A stretch of DNA of 50,417 bases, taken from Armatimonadota bacterium. GTDB lineage: Bacteria > Armatimonadota > Fimbriimonadia > Fimbriimonadales > Fimbriimonadaceae. A program made the translations under genes and the position numbers. The notes under the pieces were generated by a model that had not been told where the DNA came from, did not search any database, and was given only the letters and a program-made list of their open reading frames with translations. Below, in pieces: positions 17,191-25,845 of this stretch. How positions within the stretch are numbered: the stretch's first letter is position 1; every line of letters begins with the position of its first letter. The stretch spans positions 1-50,417 of the forward strand of contig JAIOPU010000035.1 in NCBI GenBank assembly GCA_021413725.1, read 5' to 3'.

Positions 17191-17778
17191 ATGGCAGGTT
17201 TGCAGTTTCACGAAGGGCGCATCGCGGTTTACAATTCGGATAATGTCGATACCGACCGCATCATCCCCGCGCGCTTTCTCAGCCGAATTTCTAAGCTCGG
17301 CTACGGCGAACTTCTCTTCTCCGACGTTCGCGGCCCCGAGTTCTTCATGGACCAGCCCGAAGCCGCCGGAGCAACGGTTTTAGTTGCAGGCACCAACTTC
17401 GGCTGCGGCTCTTCCCGCGAACATGCGGTTTGGGCGATCCAACAGGGTGGATTTATTGCCGTCATCGCACTCAAAACCGAGACCTCGCCCGGATACAGCG
17501 ACATTTTTCGACAAAACTCGGCAAACTGCGGTCTCCTTCTCATCGAGCTCCCGGCTCCAGCACACTCGGCCCTCGTCGCCGCCGGAACTGGTGCGACCGT
17601 CGCGATAGATGTAGCGGCGCAAACGGTGATTCTTGGCGATCAGAAGTTTGAATTCGAGATTTCCCCTGCCTCCAAAGATCAAATCCTCAAAGGTCAAGAC
17701 CTCATCGGAACTACCCTAGAATTCGAGTCCGCGATCGGTGGGTACGAGGCCAATATGAATACTTTTGTGGGTAAATAG
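17191..17778 (+). CDS. leuD: 3-isopropylmalate dehydratase small subunit
   Basis: 195 residues. NVDTDRIIPARFL near the N-terminus, NFGCGSSREHAVWAI (about 69-83) and IFRQNSANCGLLLIEL are the swivel-domain motifs of LeuD. The large iron-sulfur subunit LeuC isomerises 2-isopropylmalate to 3-isopropylmalate together with it in leucine synthesis. The length fits bacterial LeuD. leuC and other leu genes are not in the window. A homoaconitase or methylmalate dehydratase small subunit would look similar, so the exact substrate is slightly open. Confidence 0.88.
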   Translation: MAGLQFHEGRIAVYNSDNVDTDRIIPARFLSRISKLGYGELLFSDVRGPEFFMDQPEAAGATVLVAGTNFGCGSSREHAVWAIQQGGFIAVIALKTETSPGYSDIFRQNSANCGLLLIELPAPAHSALVAAGTGATVAIDVAAQTVILGDQKFEFEISPASKDQILKGQDLIGTTLEFESAIGGYEANMNTFVGK

Positions 17779-17788
17779 CGAGCAACCG

Positions 17789-18280
17789 CTAAACTTCCTC
17801 AACCTCAACATGACAGCGAGCCGCAAGCTCCTCGGTAATTAAGTCAAACTGAACCTCAATCCCGTTCCGACTCCAACCCACCGGGACCCGAACCCGACCC
17901 GCAACAATGTGCGCGTAAGGCTTGATCTCCAAGCTCCCCTGCGACAAAATAAACTTCACCTTGTCCGAACTGCGCCGGATCGACTTCACATCAGAGTACA
18001 GAACTTTCTTCACCGAACGACCGGAGTGAATTTCAAAAGAGTGGCCGTCTAGGATGTATTCGCTGGCCTCGGCTTGGCGGTGCATCATATCCGCGACCGC
18101 GCCCTTGCCGTAGTCCATCGCCGCGCCAAAGATGCCGCCGATATCCTTGCCAATTCCCCGCTCGCCACGCCGTTCAACAACATCGCGAGTATGTCTCTTG
18201 GCCGAATCCTTGAGCGAACCCGAGCCGAGATCCAGCCACCGAATCGCATCCCCTGCCTTGTACCTTATCAATTCCGACAC
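17789..18280 (-). CDS. Conserved hypothetical protein, possible PH-like beta domain
   Basis: 163 residues starting with GTG at 18280; a TAATCT box six bases upstream fits a leaderless start. I do not recognise the family. The middle (about 20-70) is rich in charged residues and Gly and Ala (RRGERGIGKDIGGIFGAAMDYGKGAVADMM). The second half alternates short strands (YILDGHSFEIHSGR, VLYSDVKSIRRSSDKVKFIL, LEIKPYAHIVAG), which looks like a pleckstrin-homology-like or YcxB-type domain. No signal peptide or membrane helix. It is convergent with leuD, separated by ten bases. Confidence 0.7.
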   Translation of the reverse strand: MSELIRYKAGDAIRWLDLGSGSLKDSAKRHTRDVVERRGERGIGKDIGGIFGAAMDYGKGAVADMMHRQAEASEYILDGHSFEIHSGRSVKKVLYSDVKSIRRSSDKVKFILSQGSLEIKPYAHIVAGRVRVPVGWSRNGIEVQFDLITEELAARCHVEVEEV

Positions 18281-18414
18281 TGCTATAGATTACGCTATAT
18301 TCCCGTTCAGCCTCAGGTTTCCGGTCTAAAGGCCCAGGTGAGGGTGGGGTTGGGAGGCTCTCACCATAACTTTTTAATATATTCGTCCGCGAATTGCCCC
18401 ATTTCCCCCGCAAA

Positions 18415-18420
18415 TATGAT
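18415..18420 (+). promoter_or_regulatory. -10-like box (TATGAT) of the third dockerin gene
   Basis: TATGAT ends 11 bases before the ATG at 18432. TTGCCC at 18394 is a possible -35 with a short 15-base spacer. No Shine-Dalgarno site. Confidence 0.4.
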
Positions 18421-18431
18421 TAAATTAACTC

Positions 18432-19688
18432 ATGCAACATTCTTGTAAAGCATTCGTAACCGCGAGTCTGATCGGACTTACTCTGCCGGGCTCCGCAACA
18501 GTCTCAACTTACTACATCAACTACTACCGGTCCCAGTATCAAACCGCCGACAACGCGCCCGCCGGTCCGAACTACTATGGGTTCTCCGCATTCCTTATCA
18601 CAAGCGGTCCTTCTGAGGCAACCGCGGGAAATCTTACGGGAGCAGCGGGCAGCCTACCCATGCAGTGGGACAACGGCACGATCCTCGTTCACTATGGTCC
18701 GAGTCAGAATTCGATTGCCGAAATGCAAGCCAGCTACCCCTCAGGGAATTACACCTTCAACATTACGGCTGGGCCCCTCGCGCCGGTTTCTGGAACGCTT
18801 CCGGTAGCCGCCATCCACTATCCCAACCGCGATCCGTGGCTTGATTCGGGTACTTATGGCGCACTTCAAAATGCAACGGCCAATGTCGCAAAACCGGTGA
18901 GTTGGGGCACTTTCACCAGCACGGGTGCCCAACCATTTCGTGCGACGAGTTTTAACGTTGTTGACATGACCGAAATTTCCCTTGCCCATACCAACGGTGG
19001 AGATCAAACCTACGTTGCGGACACCCTTGCTGCGAACAAGATGAAGAGCGGGCACAGGTACTTCTACGGCCTCGTTTTCAATAGCTATTACCAGTGGCCG
19101 AATCAGGGATTTGGCACGGCGCAAGGCTCAGTGAGTTATCCTAGCCAAACCACAGGGTATTTTAATGTGAAGGCGAATCCCGGCACTATCGCCGGAAAGA
19201 TCACGCTCGAAGCCAATCCCTACATCAACGGCAAGAACATCCGAATGATCACTCGTCGCGCGGGGACGAATACGATCCTCGACACCCGAGTCATTAGTCT
19301 TGGATATGAGGGTTACTATGCGTTCGAGCCGGGCACGACGGGAATGGTTGATGTTTATTTCAAGGGCGATTACTGGATCACGAAAAAAGTGACCAATATC
19401 AATCTCGGAGTCGGTCAGGATAACGTCAACGCGACGCTCTTCAATGGCGATTGCAATGGCGATGACGTCGTGGATCTCACGGACTACACCCGTGTCTTGC
19501 TGGCTTTTAACTCCATCAGTGGGAATCCGGGGTTCGATGTCTCCGCAGATTTGAATGGCGACGGAACTGTGGATCTGACGGATTACACGATCTTGGTAAC
19601 GAACTTCAATAAGTTGGGACGCGCTCGAGGGGACTCAACTCAGGTTAGGGTTACCCAGGGTAGGCACGGCGTGCCAACCCTGGGCTAG
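18432..19688 (+). CDS. Secreted protein of unknown fold with C-terminal dockerin-like domain
   Basis: 418 residues. The N-terminus (KAFVTASLIGLTLPGSATVS) is a likely signal peptide. Residues about 25-245 are Tyr-, Gly- and Thr-rich and match no family I recognise. A small beta domain with GDYWITKKV follows, then two EF-hand loops (DCNGDDVVDLTD, DLNGDGTVDLTD). The dockerin relatives in this window stop within a few residues of the last helix. Here the frame continues for about 20 residues encoded partly by a palindromic repeat, which also supplies the stop codon. The native end was probably shorter. Confidence 0.78.
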   Translation: MQHSCKAFVTASLIGLTLPGSATVSTYYINYYRSQYQTADNAPAGPNYYGFSAFLITSGPSEATAGNLTGAAGSLPMQWDNGTILVHYGPSQNSIAEMQASYPSGNYTFNITAGPLAPVSGTLPVAAIHYPNRDPWLDSGTYGALQNATANVAKPVSWGTFTSTGAQPFRATSFNVVDMTEISLAHTNGGDQTYVADTLAANKMKSGHRYFYGLVFNSYYQWPNQGFGTAQGSVSYPSQTTGYFNVKANPGTIAGKITLEANPYINGKNIRMITRRAGTNTILDTRVISLGYEGYYAFEPGTTGMVDVYFKGDYWITKKVTNINLGVGQDNVNATLFNGDCNGDDVVDLTDYTRVLLAFNSISGNPGFDVSADLNGDGTVDLTDYTILVTNFNKLGRARGDSTQVRVTQGRHGVPTLG

Positions 19689-19708
19689 AGGATATAGCCC
19701 CTTTGGGG
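19653..19708. repeat. Two-hairpin palindromic repeat, copy 1
   Basis: CCCAGGGT (19654-19661) pairs with ACCCTGGG (19677-19684), and the loop holds an inner stem GGCAC/GTGCC (19663-19667, 19671-19675). After a CTA and a short AT-rich spacer comes CCCC-TTT-GGGG (19698-19708). The same arrangement recurs at 40332-40387. It overlaps the last codons of the dockerin gene and lies just before the convergent thiolase stop. Confidence 0.7.
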
Positions 19709-19716
19709 AACGGGAT

Positions 19717-20895
19717 TTACAAAGCCTCGATCAAGACCGCGGTTGCTTCCCCACCGCCAATACACGGCGTAGCAATCGCGTACTTCCCGCCTCGGCGTCG
19801 CAACTCGTGCAATGCAGTCAGAACCAACCTTGCGCCAGTCGCGCCGATGGGGTGGCCGATTGCGACCGCGCCGCCGTTCACATTGAGTTTCTCCATCGGA
19901 ATCCCGACGTTCTGAGCGACGACCATGGCGACGACAGCGAATGCCTCGTTCACCTCGAAAAGATCAATATCCGCGACCGTCAAACCATGCTTTTTCAGCA
20001 ACTTCTCAATCGCGAAACCCGGGGCGGTAGTAAACCATTCCGGCTCTTGGGCATGCGTCGCATAGCCGACAATTCGCCCGATGGGCTTGACTCCGAGTTC
20101 CGCTGCCTTCTCCGCCGAACTCAGGACCAATGCCGCTGCGCCGTCATTGATCGAGCTTGCGTTGCCCGCCGTTGTGACGCCGTCTTTGCTGAACGCCGCA
20201 CGAAGTGAGGGCAATTTCGCAGGGTTCCCCTTGCCCGGCTCCTCGTCTTGCGAGAACATGATGGGGTCGCCTTTACGCTGAGGGATTTCGACCGGGACGA
20301 TTTCGTCGTCAAACTTCCCTGCCGCCTGGCTTGCCAGGGCGCGGTTGTAACTCTCCGCCGAAAACTCGTCGAGAGATTCTCGAGAGAAGCCGCACTCGCT
20401 CGCGGTTTTGTCTCCGCACGAGCCCATGTGGACGTCGCTATACGGGTCCCAAAGCCCATCGTGGACCATCGAGTCGATGATCTTGGAATTCCCCATCCGG
20501 TAGCCCGAACGCGCCTTATCGAGGACGTAAGGCGCATTCGTCATGCTCTCCATTCCGCCCGCGACAACCACATCGGAATCCCCGAGAGCAATCGCTTGCG
20601 CGGCGAGCATCACAGCTTTCATGCCCGAGCCACAAACTTTATTGATGGTGAGGCATGGGACCGAATTCGGAACTCCCGCGCCGAGCGAGGCTTGACGCGC
20701 TGGAGCCTGGCCCATGCCTCCGGTCAGAACGCAACCCATAATCACTTCGGAAATCGCGTCCGCCGGGATCCCTGCCTTGGCAATCGCGCCTTTGATCGCG
20801 ATGGAGCCGAGCTGGGGGGCGGTAAAAGGGCTGAGTGCGCCTTGGAAAGAACCGATTGGGGTACGAACCCCGCTAAGAATCACTACATCGTGCAT
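19717..20895 (-). CDS. Acetyl-CoA C-acetyltransferase (thiolase)
   Basis: 392 residues, standard thiolase length. The acyl-accepting nucleophile is Cys88 in NKVCGSGMKAV. NEAFAVVAM, the GGAVAIGHPIGATGAR block with the active-site His, and the catalytic Cys in PCIGGGEA near 378 are all present. AtoB/PhaA-type biosynthetic thiolases condense two acetyl-CoA; degradative thiolases do the reverse at the end of beta-oxidation, and sequence alone does not settle which. No phaB, hbd or crt neighbour is seen. The acyl-CoA dehydrogenase at 45849-47438 may belong to the same pathway. TACGAT lies eight bases before the ATG. Confidence 0.95.
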   Translation of the reverse strand: MHDVVILSGVRTPIGSFQGALSPFTAPQLGSIAIKGAIAKAGIPADAISEVIMGCVLTGGMGQAPARQASLGAGVPNSVPCLTINKVCGSGMKAVMLAAQAIALGDSDVVVAGGMESMTNAPYVLDKARSGYRMGNSKIIDSMVHDGLWDPYSDVHMGSCGDKTASECGFSRESLDEFSAESYNRALASQAAGKFDDEIVPVEIPQRKGDPIMFSQDEEPGKGNPAKLPSLRAAFSKDGVTTAGNASSINDGAAALVLSSAEKAAELGVKPIGRIVGYATHAQEPEWFTTAPGFAIEKLLKKHGLTVADIDLFEVNEAFAVVAMVVAQNVGIPMEKLNVNGGAVAIGHPIGATGARLVLTALHELRRRGGKYAIATPCIGGGEATAVLIEAL

Positions 20896-20903
20896 TAACT
20901 AAA

Positions 20904-20909
20904 ATCGTA
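20904..20909 (-). promoter_or_regulatory. -10-like box (TACGAT) of the thiolase gene
   Basis: On the minus strand TACGAT ends eight bases before the ATG at 20895, with no Shine-Dalgarno site. Confidence 0.45.
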
Positions 20910-20966
20910 CCCGTTTGGGGTGCGGGAGTCTTTTTGGATGTCGGTTAGGAGAGCTTCACGCAAGCA

Positions 20967-22574
20967 TCAGTCTGTCGCTTTTTTCTTTCGATCCAACTTC
21001 GAAATCGCACGATCCAGGTACTCGACCTCGGGCATTCGCATCTTGCGACAGAGGAAGTAGTACGCCCAAGCAAAGACCACCAAAACAAATCCAACCATCG
21101 CAACTTGCCCGAAACGACCAACCCCCGATGCGGCGTCCGGCATGACTTGGTGGCTCGCCACCAGAACCAAACCCGCCCCAAACGCCGCAACCACCGACTT
21201 GATCAAAGTCACGCTCATCGCCACTAGATCAATCTTACCGACTTCCTTACAAAGCCCAAATGTCATCGCGACCGCCATCGCCATGGCGAGGAACGACCCC
21301 AGCAACGGCATAGATTCCTGACCAAAACCAAATCGCACGCAAGCATAACACCCGCCCACATAAATGAAGGTACAAATCGTCCCCATGATCACCGGCGGAA
21401 GAGTTTTGTGCACCGAGAAGTATCCCCGCATCAGCACGGGCTGCATGCACCAGCCAATAATCCCAACTCCCGCCATCGTAAGTGCCGCCGCCGTCCGCGC
21501 CGTCGCATCGGGACCGAACTTGCCGTGCTCGAAAATCGCCTTGACGATATCGTGCGAAAACAAAACAAACATCGCACAAAACGGGGCCGACAAGAAAATA
21601 ATCTGCCTCAGCGATGAGGCGAGTTGGTGGCGATACTTCGCCATATCTCCGGTCGCGAAAAACTGACTCAGCGCGGGTAGCACCGCGATCGCGAGCGATT
21701 GCCCAAACACCCCCAAAGGCGCCTGCATAAGCTGGTTCATGTTCTCCAGCGAGGACACAACGCCTGAACCGTAGTAGTTTCCGAAATATCGCGTGATGAT
21801 GGGGAAAACACTCGGTAGGGACAGGCCGAAGATGATTGGAGCCATTAGCTTGAAGACTTTTCGCGTTCCGGGATGGCTCGTGTCAAGCGTGAATTTGTAC
21901 TCCATTCCCATCTTGCGAATGACAAACAAGGGAAGAATCAGGCTCCCCAGAAACGCCCCCGCTAGCGCTCCCCAAGTCATTCCGACGATCGGAACCGTGC
22001 AAAACGAGGATATGACCAACGCACCGAAAATGATCCCGAGGTTGTAGATATTCGGCCCGAGACCCGGAATCGTGAAAATTTGCCGCGCATAGAGTGTGCC
22101 CATCAGCAGTCCGCCGATCAGGAACGCGAACTGCGTAAACACCAAAATCCGGCTCATGTACGCGATCAGCGAAACTAATTCCGCTGAACGTCCGGGAGCC
22201 AAATAATGTGCCAAAGGCTCCGCCGCAACCCACGCAAAAGCGATAAAGGCGATGACGAAAACGCCCATCAAAGAAACGACCGCGCTGAAGACTTTCCACG
22301 CTTCCTTCTCGCGTCCGGTGTGCAAGTATTCCGAGAAAATTGGAATAAATGCCTGACTCAACGCTCCAGCGGAAATGAGATAGAAGAGCAAATCTGGAAT
22401 CTGGAATGCCGTGCGGTAAGCGTCCGTGATTTCGTTTTGGCCGAACTTCCAACCTAGGATCATCTCGCGTCCGATGCCCAAGACTCGGCTCAGGAAGATG
22501 GAGGCCATCATGATTCCGCCTGCTCTTCCGACGTTCGGGGCTGCGCTGCTTGATCCGGTGGGTACTTCTGCCAT
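20967..22574 (-). CDS. murJ: Lipid II flippase MurJ
   Basis: 535 residues from the ATG at 22574, which has AAGGA five bases upstream; the frame extends further but without support. At least twelve hydrophobic segments are visible. The MATE/MVF-type features AGGIMMASIFLSRVLGIGREMILGWKFG at the N-terminus and LPALSQFFATGD in the middle are typical of MviN/MurJ. The protein flips lipid-linked peptidoglycan precursor across the membrane. Divergent from birA with 55 bases between the starts. MurB is encoded 10 kb away. Confidence 0.94.
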   Translation of the reverse strand: MAEVPTGSSSAAPNVGRAGGIMMASIFLSRVLGIGREMILGWKFGQNEITDAYRTAFQIPDLLFYLISAGALSQAFIPIFSEYLHTGREKEAWKVFSAVVSLMGVFVIAFIAFAWVAAEPLAHYLAPGRSAELVSLIAYMSRILVFTQFAFLIGGLLMGTLYARQIFTIPGLGPNIYNLGIIFGALVISSFCTVPIVGMTWGALAGAFLGSLILPLFVIRKMGMEYKFTLDTSHPGTRKVFKLMAPIIFGLSLPSVFPIITRYFGNYYGSGVVSSLENMNQLMQAPLGVFGQSLAIAVLPALSQFFATGDMAKYRHQLASSLRQIIFLSAPFCAMFVLFSHDIVKAIFEHGKFGPDATARTAAALTMAGVGIIGWCMQPVLMRGYFSVHKTLPPVIMGTICTFIYVGGCYACVRFGFGQESMPLLGSFLAMAMAVAMTFGLCKEVGKIDLVAMSVTLIKSVVAAFGAGLVLVASHQVMPDAASGVGRFGQVAMVGFVLVVFAWAYYFLCRKMRMPEVEYLDRAISKLDRKKKATD

Positions 22575-22616
22575 GAATTCCTTGCTAAACCCCGCCGAGG
22601 CCGGTCGGGGTATTAC

Positions 22617-22622
22617 TAACCT
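22617..22622 (+). promoter_or_regulatory. -10-like box (TAACCT) of birA
   Basis: TAACCT is exactly seven bases before the ATG at 22630; no Shine-Dalgarno site. It sits in the divergent murJ-birA space. Confidence 0.5.
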
Positions 22623-22629
22623 CATTATT

Positions 22630-23310
22630 ATGAGAAGTCCGCTCGAAAATTCCCCGTGGGTCGAAATCCAGGAAGTTGCCTCAACGCAAACCCACATGGC
22701 GGAACTCCTCTCGACCGGGGCTAAACCGGGTGTCGTTTTTGCCCACCACCAAACTGAAGGTAAAGGGCGCTTCGAACGAGAATGGTATAGCGAACAAGGC
22801 GGATCATTGACAATGTCGCTCGCTTTTCACGAATACGCGAACCACCCCAAGCCTTGGTTGATTGGCATGGCAGTTGCCGTAGCCGCATCGGGAGTCCTCC
22901 ATTGCAAACTCGCCTGGCCCAACGACCTGATGAACGGTCCGAAAAAAATTGGCGGAGTTCTCACGGAAATCATGCCCGGAGGGATCCCAGTGGTCGGAGT
23001 TGGAGTTAATTTGAACCTCGCCCATATCCCCAAAGAGCTCCAGGACCGGGCGACAAACCAGCACAGCATCCACACTCCTCTCGAACTAGCTCGGGCGATT
23101 GTGGCAAGGCTTGAAACTCTTCCCGAGCCCGCAGAATGGTCTGACCTTAGACCCGTCTGGATGCTCTTCGACGCAACTCCGGGCAAGCACTACAAACTCC
23201 CCTCGGGCGAAAACGCCCTCGCCATCGGCATCGGGCCCGAAGGCGAATTGATAGGTGCCGTGGATGGTGAAACCACTTCTGTCATGGCGGCTGAGGCAAT
23301 TTTCGGCTGA
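22630..23310 (+). CDS. birA: Biotin--[acetyl-CoA-carboxylase] ligase, class I
   Basis: 226 residues from the ATG at 22630; the longer frame upstream runs antisense through murJ. Motifs: EVASTQTHM (substrate Ser-Thr), QTEGKGRFEREWYSEQGGSLTMS (biotinyl-adenylate loop, usually GRGRxGR), LAWPNDLM, KIGGVLTE and VVGVGVNLN. No N-terminal helix-turn-helix, so it is a ligase only and not a repressor. It attaches biotin to the carboxyl carrier protein. The adenylate loop reads GKGRFER rather than GRGRxGR, a mild deviation. Confidence 0.93.
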   Translation: MRSPLENSPWVEIQEVASTQTHMAELLSTGAKPGVVFAHHQTEGKGRFEREWYSEQGGSLTMSLAFHEYANHPKPWLIGMAVAVAASGVLHCKLAWPNDLMNGPKKIGGVLTEIMPGGIPVVGVGVNLNLAHIPKELQDRATNQHSIHTPLELARAIVARLETLPEPAEWSDLRPVWMLFDATPGKHYKLPSGENALAIGIGPEGELIGAVDGETTSVMAAEAIFG

Positions 23311-23328
23311 GTCTTCCGTCTAAAGGTT

Positions 23329-23814
23329 ATGCACGAGAGATACATTGAGCGTTTTGAAAGATACGAGGCCCGCCGACAGGCCTTCATCATCCGAATTTGG
23401 CAAATCCCCGAGGCGGAAAGAATCGTTCGCAAGAACGGCGCGTTCAACGGGATGGAACTCATCATGCACATGGCTCTCGCTGACGGAGCCACCAATGATG
23501 TCCTTGACGAAACGCCTTTAGGGAGCTACGAGGGCAAAACCGCGAAGCCCACATTCATCTACAACTACATCGTGGGGAGAATGCGCGAAGGCAAGTCCCT
23601 TCCCGCCCCCAAGGAAATGCTTCCCAAGTGGGTCCCCGGCATGGACGAAGCTATCGCGGCTTGGGACAAAGAGCAGGACAGACTCAGAAACCACCTCAAC
23701 CCAGCGCGGCTGGGCGAACCTGTTGGGAAGTTCAAAATGATCGGTTTGCTGAACGCGGATCAAATCTTCGACCTCATGGACGCCCACCTGACTTATCACG
23801 ATAAGCGGCTCTAG
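23329..23814 (+). CDS. DinB-like four-helix protein
   Basis: 161 residues, mostly helical. His in MELIMHMALAD (about residue 47) and the pair in DAHLTYHDKRL near the C-terminus have the spacing of the metal-binding His triad of DinB/YfiT-like proteins. These bind nickel or zinc and in some cases catalyse thiol S-transfer. The function of most members is unknown. The ATG is preceded by AAAGG. It lies 18 bases after birA and is likely co-transcribed, ending at the hairpin at 23849. Medium confidence on the family because the overall similarity is weak. Confidence 0.65.
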   Translation: MHERYIERFERYEARRQAFIIRIWQIPEAERIVRKNGAFNGMELIMHMALADGATNDVLDETPLGSYEGKTAKPTFIYNYIVGRMREGKSLPAPKEMLPKWVPGMDEAIAAWDKEQDRLRNHLNPARLGEPVGKFKMIGLLNADQIFDLMDAHLTYHDKRL

Positions 23815-23848
23815 CAAGGAAAACATTCTGCGAAAGGTGAACTATTTG

Positions 23849-23886
23849 ACTAGTTTGACGCTCCAAGAAGTGTCAAACTAGTTTTT
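23849..23886 (+). terminator. Terminator of birA-dinB-like unit
   Basis: An 11-bp perfect stem, ACTAGTTTGAC (23849-23859) with GTCAAACTAGT (23872-23882), is followed by T. The stem is AT-rich, so it could also be an operator for the next gene at 23915. Confidence 0.65.
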
Positions 23887-23914
23887 GGTTTGCGGTTCCT
23901 TTGGAGAGGTAAAA

Positions 23915-25225
23915 ATGAAATTATTCCCCTATTGTCAGCGGTCGCTTGCGACCGGAGCTTTCTTCGCTCTGCTTTCTGCGACTTCGTTCGCCCAACTCAC
24001 GCCCCCCGCCTTGAACAGCAATCCTGGCGCGAGGTACACCATCTATCTGAACTTTAAGGGCTTCAATTACGATGGATCCTGGGCAGGACGAACGCCCGGC
24101 AATGTCCCGGCTTATACCATTGATGGAGATGCGAACTCCTTCAATGGCGATGAACTCACGGCCATTAAGGAGACTTGGGCGCGGACTTCCCAGGCTTATG
24201 TGGGATTTGATATCAACGTAACCACCGTGGACCCGGCACCGGTAAGTTTCACGGACGCTCAAAGAAAGGCCTTTTACGACAACACGCAGTATTTAACACA
24301 TACCATTATAGGGGGGTCCTACGACTGGTTTGGTGCGGCGGGCGGCGTGTCGTATGTCGGCGCGGCTCAGCAACCTTTGCTATCAGACGGAGTTCGGACC
24401 AACTGGGTATTCCCGGCGAACGGAACGGGCACCACTCCGAAATACATGACGGCGGCTATCATTCACGAAGACGGACACCACCTCAGCATGTATCACCAGA
24501 CCGACGAAACGACTGGAGCCGGATACAGCACCAACGGGAACGCCGTCGGTGACGGAAGCTATGCGCCAATTATGGGCGTCAGCTACTATTCCCAGCGCGG
24601 GACTTGGCGGCAAGGCAAGGCCGGTGTCAATGACAATGACGTTCAAGTTTTGATGAACAACCTTAACATGGGGCCGATTCGCGACAGTGGAATTGGTCAC
24701 ACCCTTGCCACGGCAAGTGCGCTCAATATTCTCGGAAACGGCAACGTGAACTCGACTTTGTCCAAGAGCTTTATCATGCCGAAGGCCTCGACCGGCTTTA
24801 GCGCGAGTGGAGAAGATAGCTATACCAAGGACTATTTTTCATTCTTCGCCGCGGGCGGAAGCCTGACTCTGACTGCGCACGATGGCACTTCATTTATTCA
24901 GAACGGAGTCGCCGATCCGGGGGCGACGATGCGATGCGTTTTGCGGATTTTGGACAGCAACGGAATTGTCCTCGGGACTTCAACCGAAGATGCCTCAACT
25001 TTGCGACACACTTGGTCAGGAAGTTTGGTCGCTGGAAGATACTACGCTCAGGTCGTGAGTTATGGAGCCTATATTTCGGGTCACGAACCGGATTCGCGGT
25101 ACTTCAACATGGGTGCTTACTTCCTTTCCGGCAGTGGCTTCTCACCTGTTCCAGAACCAGCCTCAATGTTGGGGCTCCTCGGTGGACTGCTTTTGGTTTG
25201 CAATCGCAAGAAGCGTAAGAGCTGA
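23915..25225 (+). CDS. Metzincin-like metallopeptidase with PPC-like domain and PEP-CTERM anchor
   Basis: 436 residues from the ATG at 23915, preceded by GGAGAGG. Signal peptide 1-26 (ends SATSFAQ). The zinc site is His184-Glu185, His188 and His194 in HEDGHHLSMYH, which has the HExxHxxxxxH spacing. The usual Gly at the eighth position is Ser. A Met-turn candidate APIMGVSYYS follows about 23 residues later, so an active protease is plausible. Residues about 285-400 resemble a pre-peptidase C-terminal beta domain. The end VPEPASMLGLLGGLLLVCNRKKRKS is a PEP-CTERM signal: VPEP, hydrophobic helix, basic tail, processed by an exosortase. No exosortase gene is in the window. Confidence 0.85.
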   Translation: MKLFPYCQRSLATGAFFALLSATSFAQLTPPALNSNPGARYTIYLNFKGFNYDGSWAGRTPGNVPAYTIDGDANSFNGDELTAIKETWARTSQAYVGFDINVTTVDPAPVSFTDAQRKAFYDNTQYLTHTIIGGSYDWFGAAGGVSYVGAAQQPLLSDGVRTNWVFPANGTGTTPKYMTAAIIHEDGHHLSMYHQTDETTGAGYSTNGNAVGDGSYAPIMGVSYYSQRGTWRQGKAGVNDNDVQVLMNNLNMGPIRDSGIGHTLATASALNILGNGNVNSTLSKSFIMPKASTGFSASGEDSYTKDYFSFFAAGGSLTLTAHDGTSFIQNGVADPGATMRCVLRILDSNGIVLGTSTEDASTLRHTWSGSLVAGRYYAQVVSYGAYISGHEPDSRYFNMGAYFLSGSGFSPVPEPASMLGLLGGLLLVCNRKKRKS

Positions 25226-25340
25226 GATAAGGTTAATCATGGGGCTGACGAGTGTCGGCTCCATAGAATTATCCAAAAGTCCCGCCCCCCTCACCGCCAA
25301 ATCGCATATCATATCCTTAAGCCCAAACGGGCTGGAGAAA

Positions 25341-25841
25341 ATGATGATAGTTCTAGGTGATGTTTTTGCAGTGATCGCAACTTTGGTCGGACTCTTCTTG
25401 ACCGGGTACGCAATGATTTCTGGGCTGAGCTTGCTCTTTGCAGCCCGTGCAAGGCAAGCCGCAGACGAGTTGATTTGCGCTCCACGCGCCATCGCGCTCC
25501 GAGGATTCCTGATCGGCGTGCCAAGCATTTTCCTATTCCTGGTCATGCTCGGCCTCCCGAACCCGATCACCAAACTCGTCGGATGGATGGGAATCGTTCT
25601 GCTTTTGACTGTATCGATGTTCGGCGCAAGCGGAGTGGCTTGGATCATGGCCGAAAAACTTCGGCTTCTCGATGCGAACCAAACTCCGCATTCCGCGATG
25701 TCCCGCTCGATCATGCTCCTTCTCGGCGCGGCCCTGTTCCCCGTCGTCGGCTGGTTCCTTTTTGCTCCCGTCATGATCTTCACCGGTCTGGGCGCAGGGC
25801 TGAAAGTCTGGACCTCTCGTCGCCAAACCATCGCTCAATAA
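25341..25841 (+). CDS. Small integral membrane protein
   Basis: 166 residues from the ATG at 25341 with GGAG just upstream. Four hydrophobic segments (about 5-27, 50-70, 74-98 and 122-150) separated by short charged loops. No family is recognised and no catalytic motif is visible. It ends five bases before the DUF1800 gene and so is probably the first gene of that operon; a role in anchoring or exporting the two TAT substrates is possible but only inferred from position. The frame could begin earlier (ATG 25239), which would overlap nothing but adds a polar tail. Confidence 0.7.
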   Translation: MMIVLGDVFAVIATLVGLFLTGYAMISGLSLLFAARARQAADELICAPRAIALRGFLIGVPSIFLFLVMLGLPNPITKLVGWMGIVLLLTVSMFGASGVAWIMAEKLRLLDANQTPHSAMSRSIMLLLGAALFPVVGWFLFAPVMIFTGLGAGLKVWTSRRQTIAQ

Positions 25842-25845
25842 ATCA

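Noticed and set aside
20248-20898. 216-codon plus-strand frame opposite the thiolase
   Set aside because: Antisense shadow of a strong thiolase gene.
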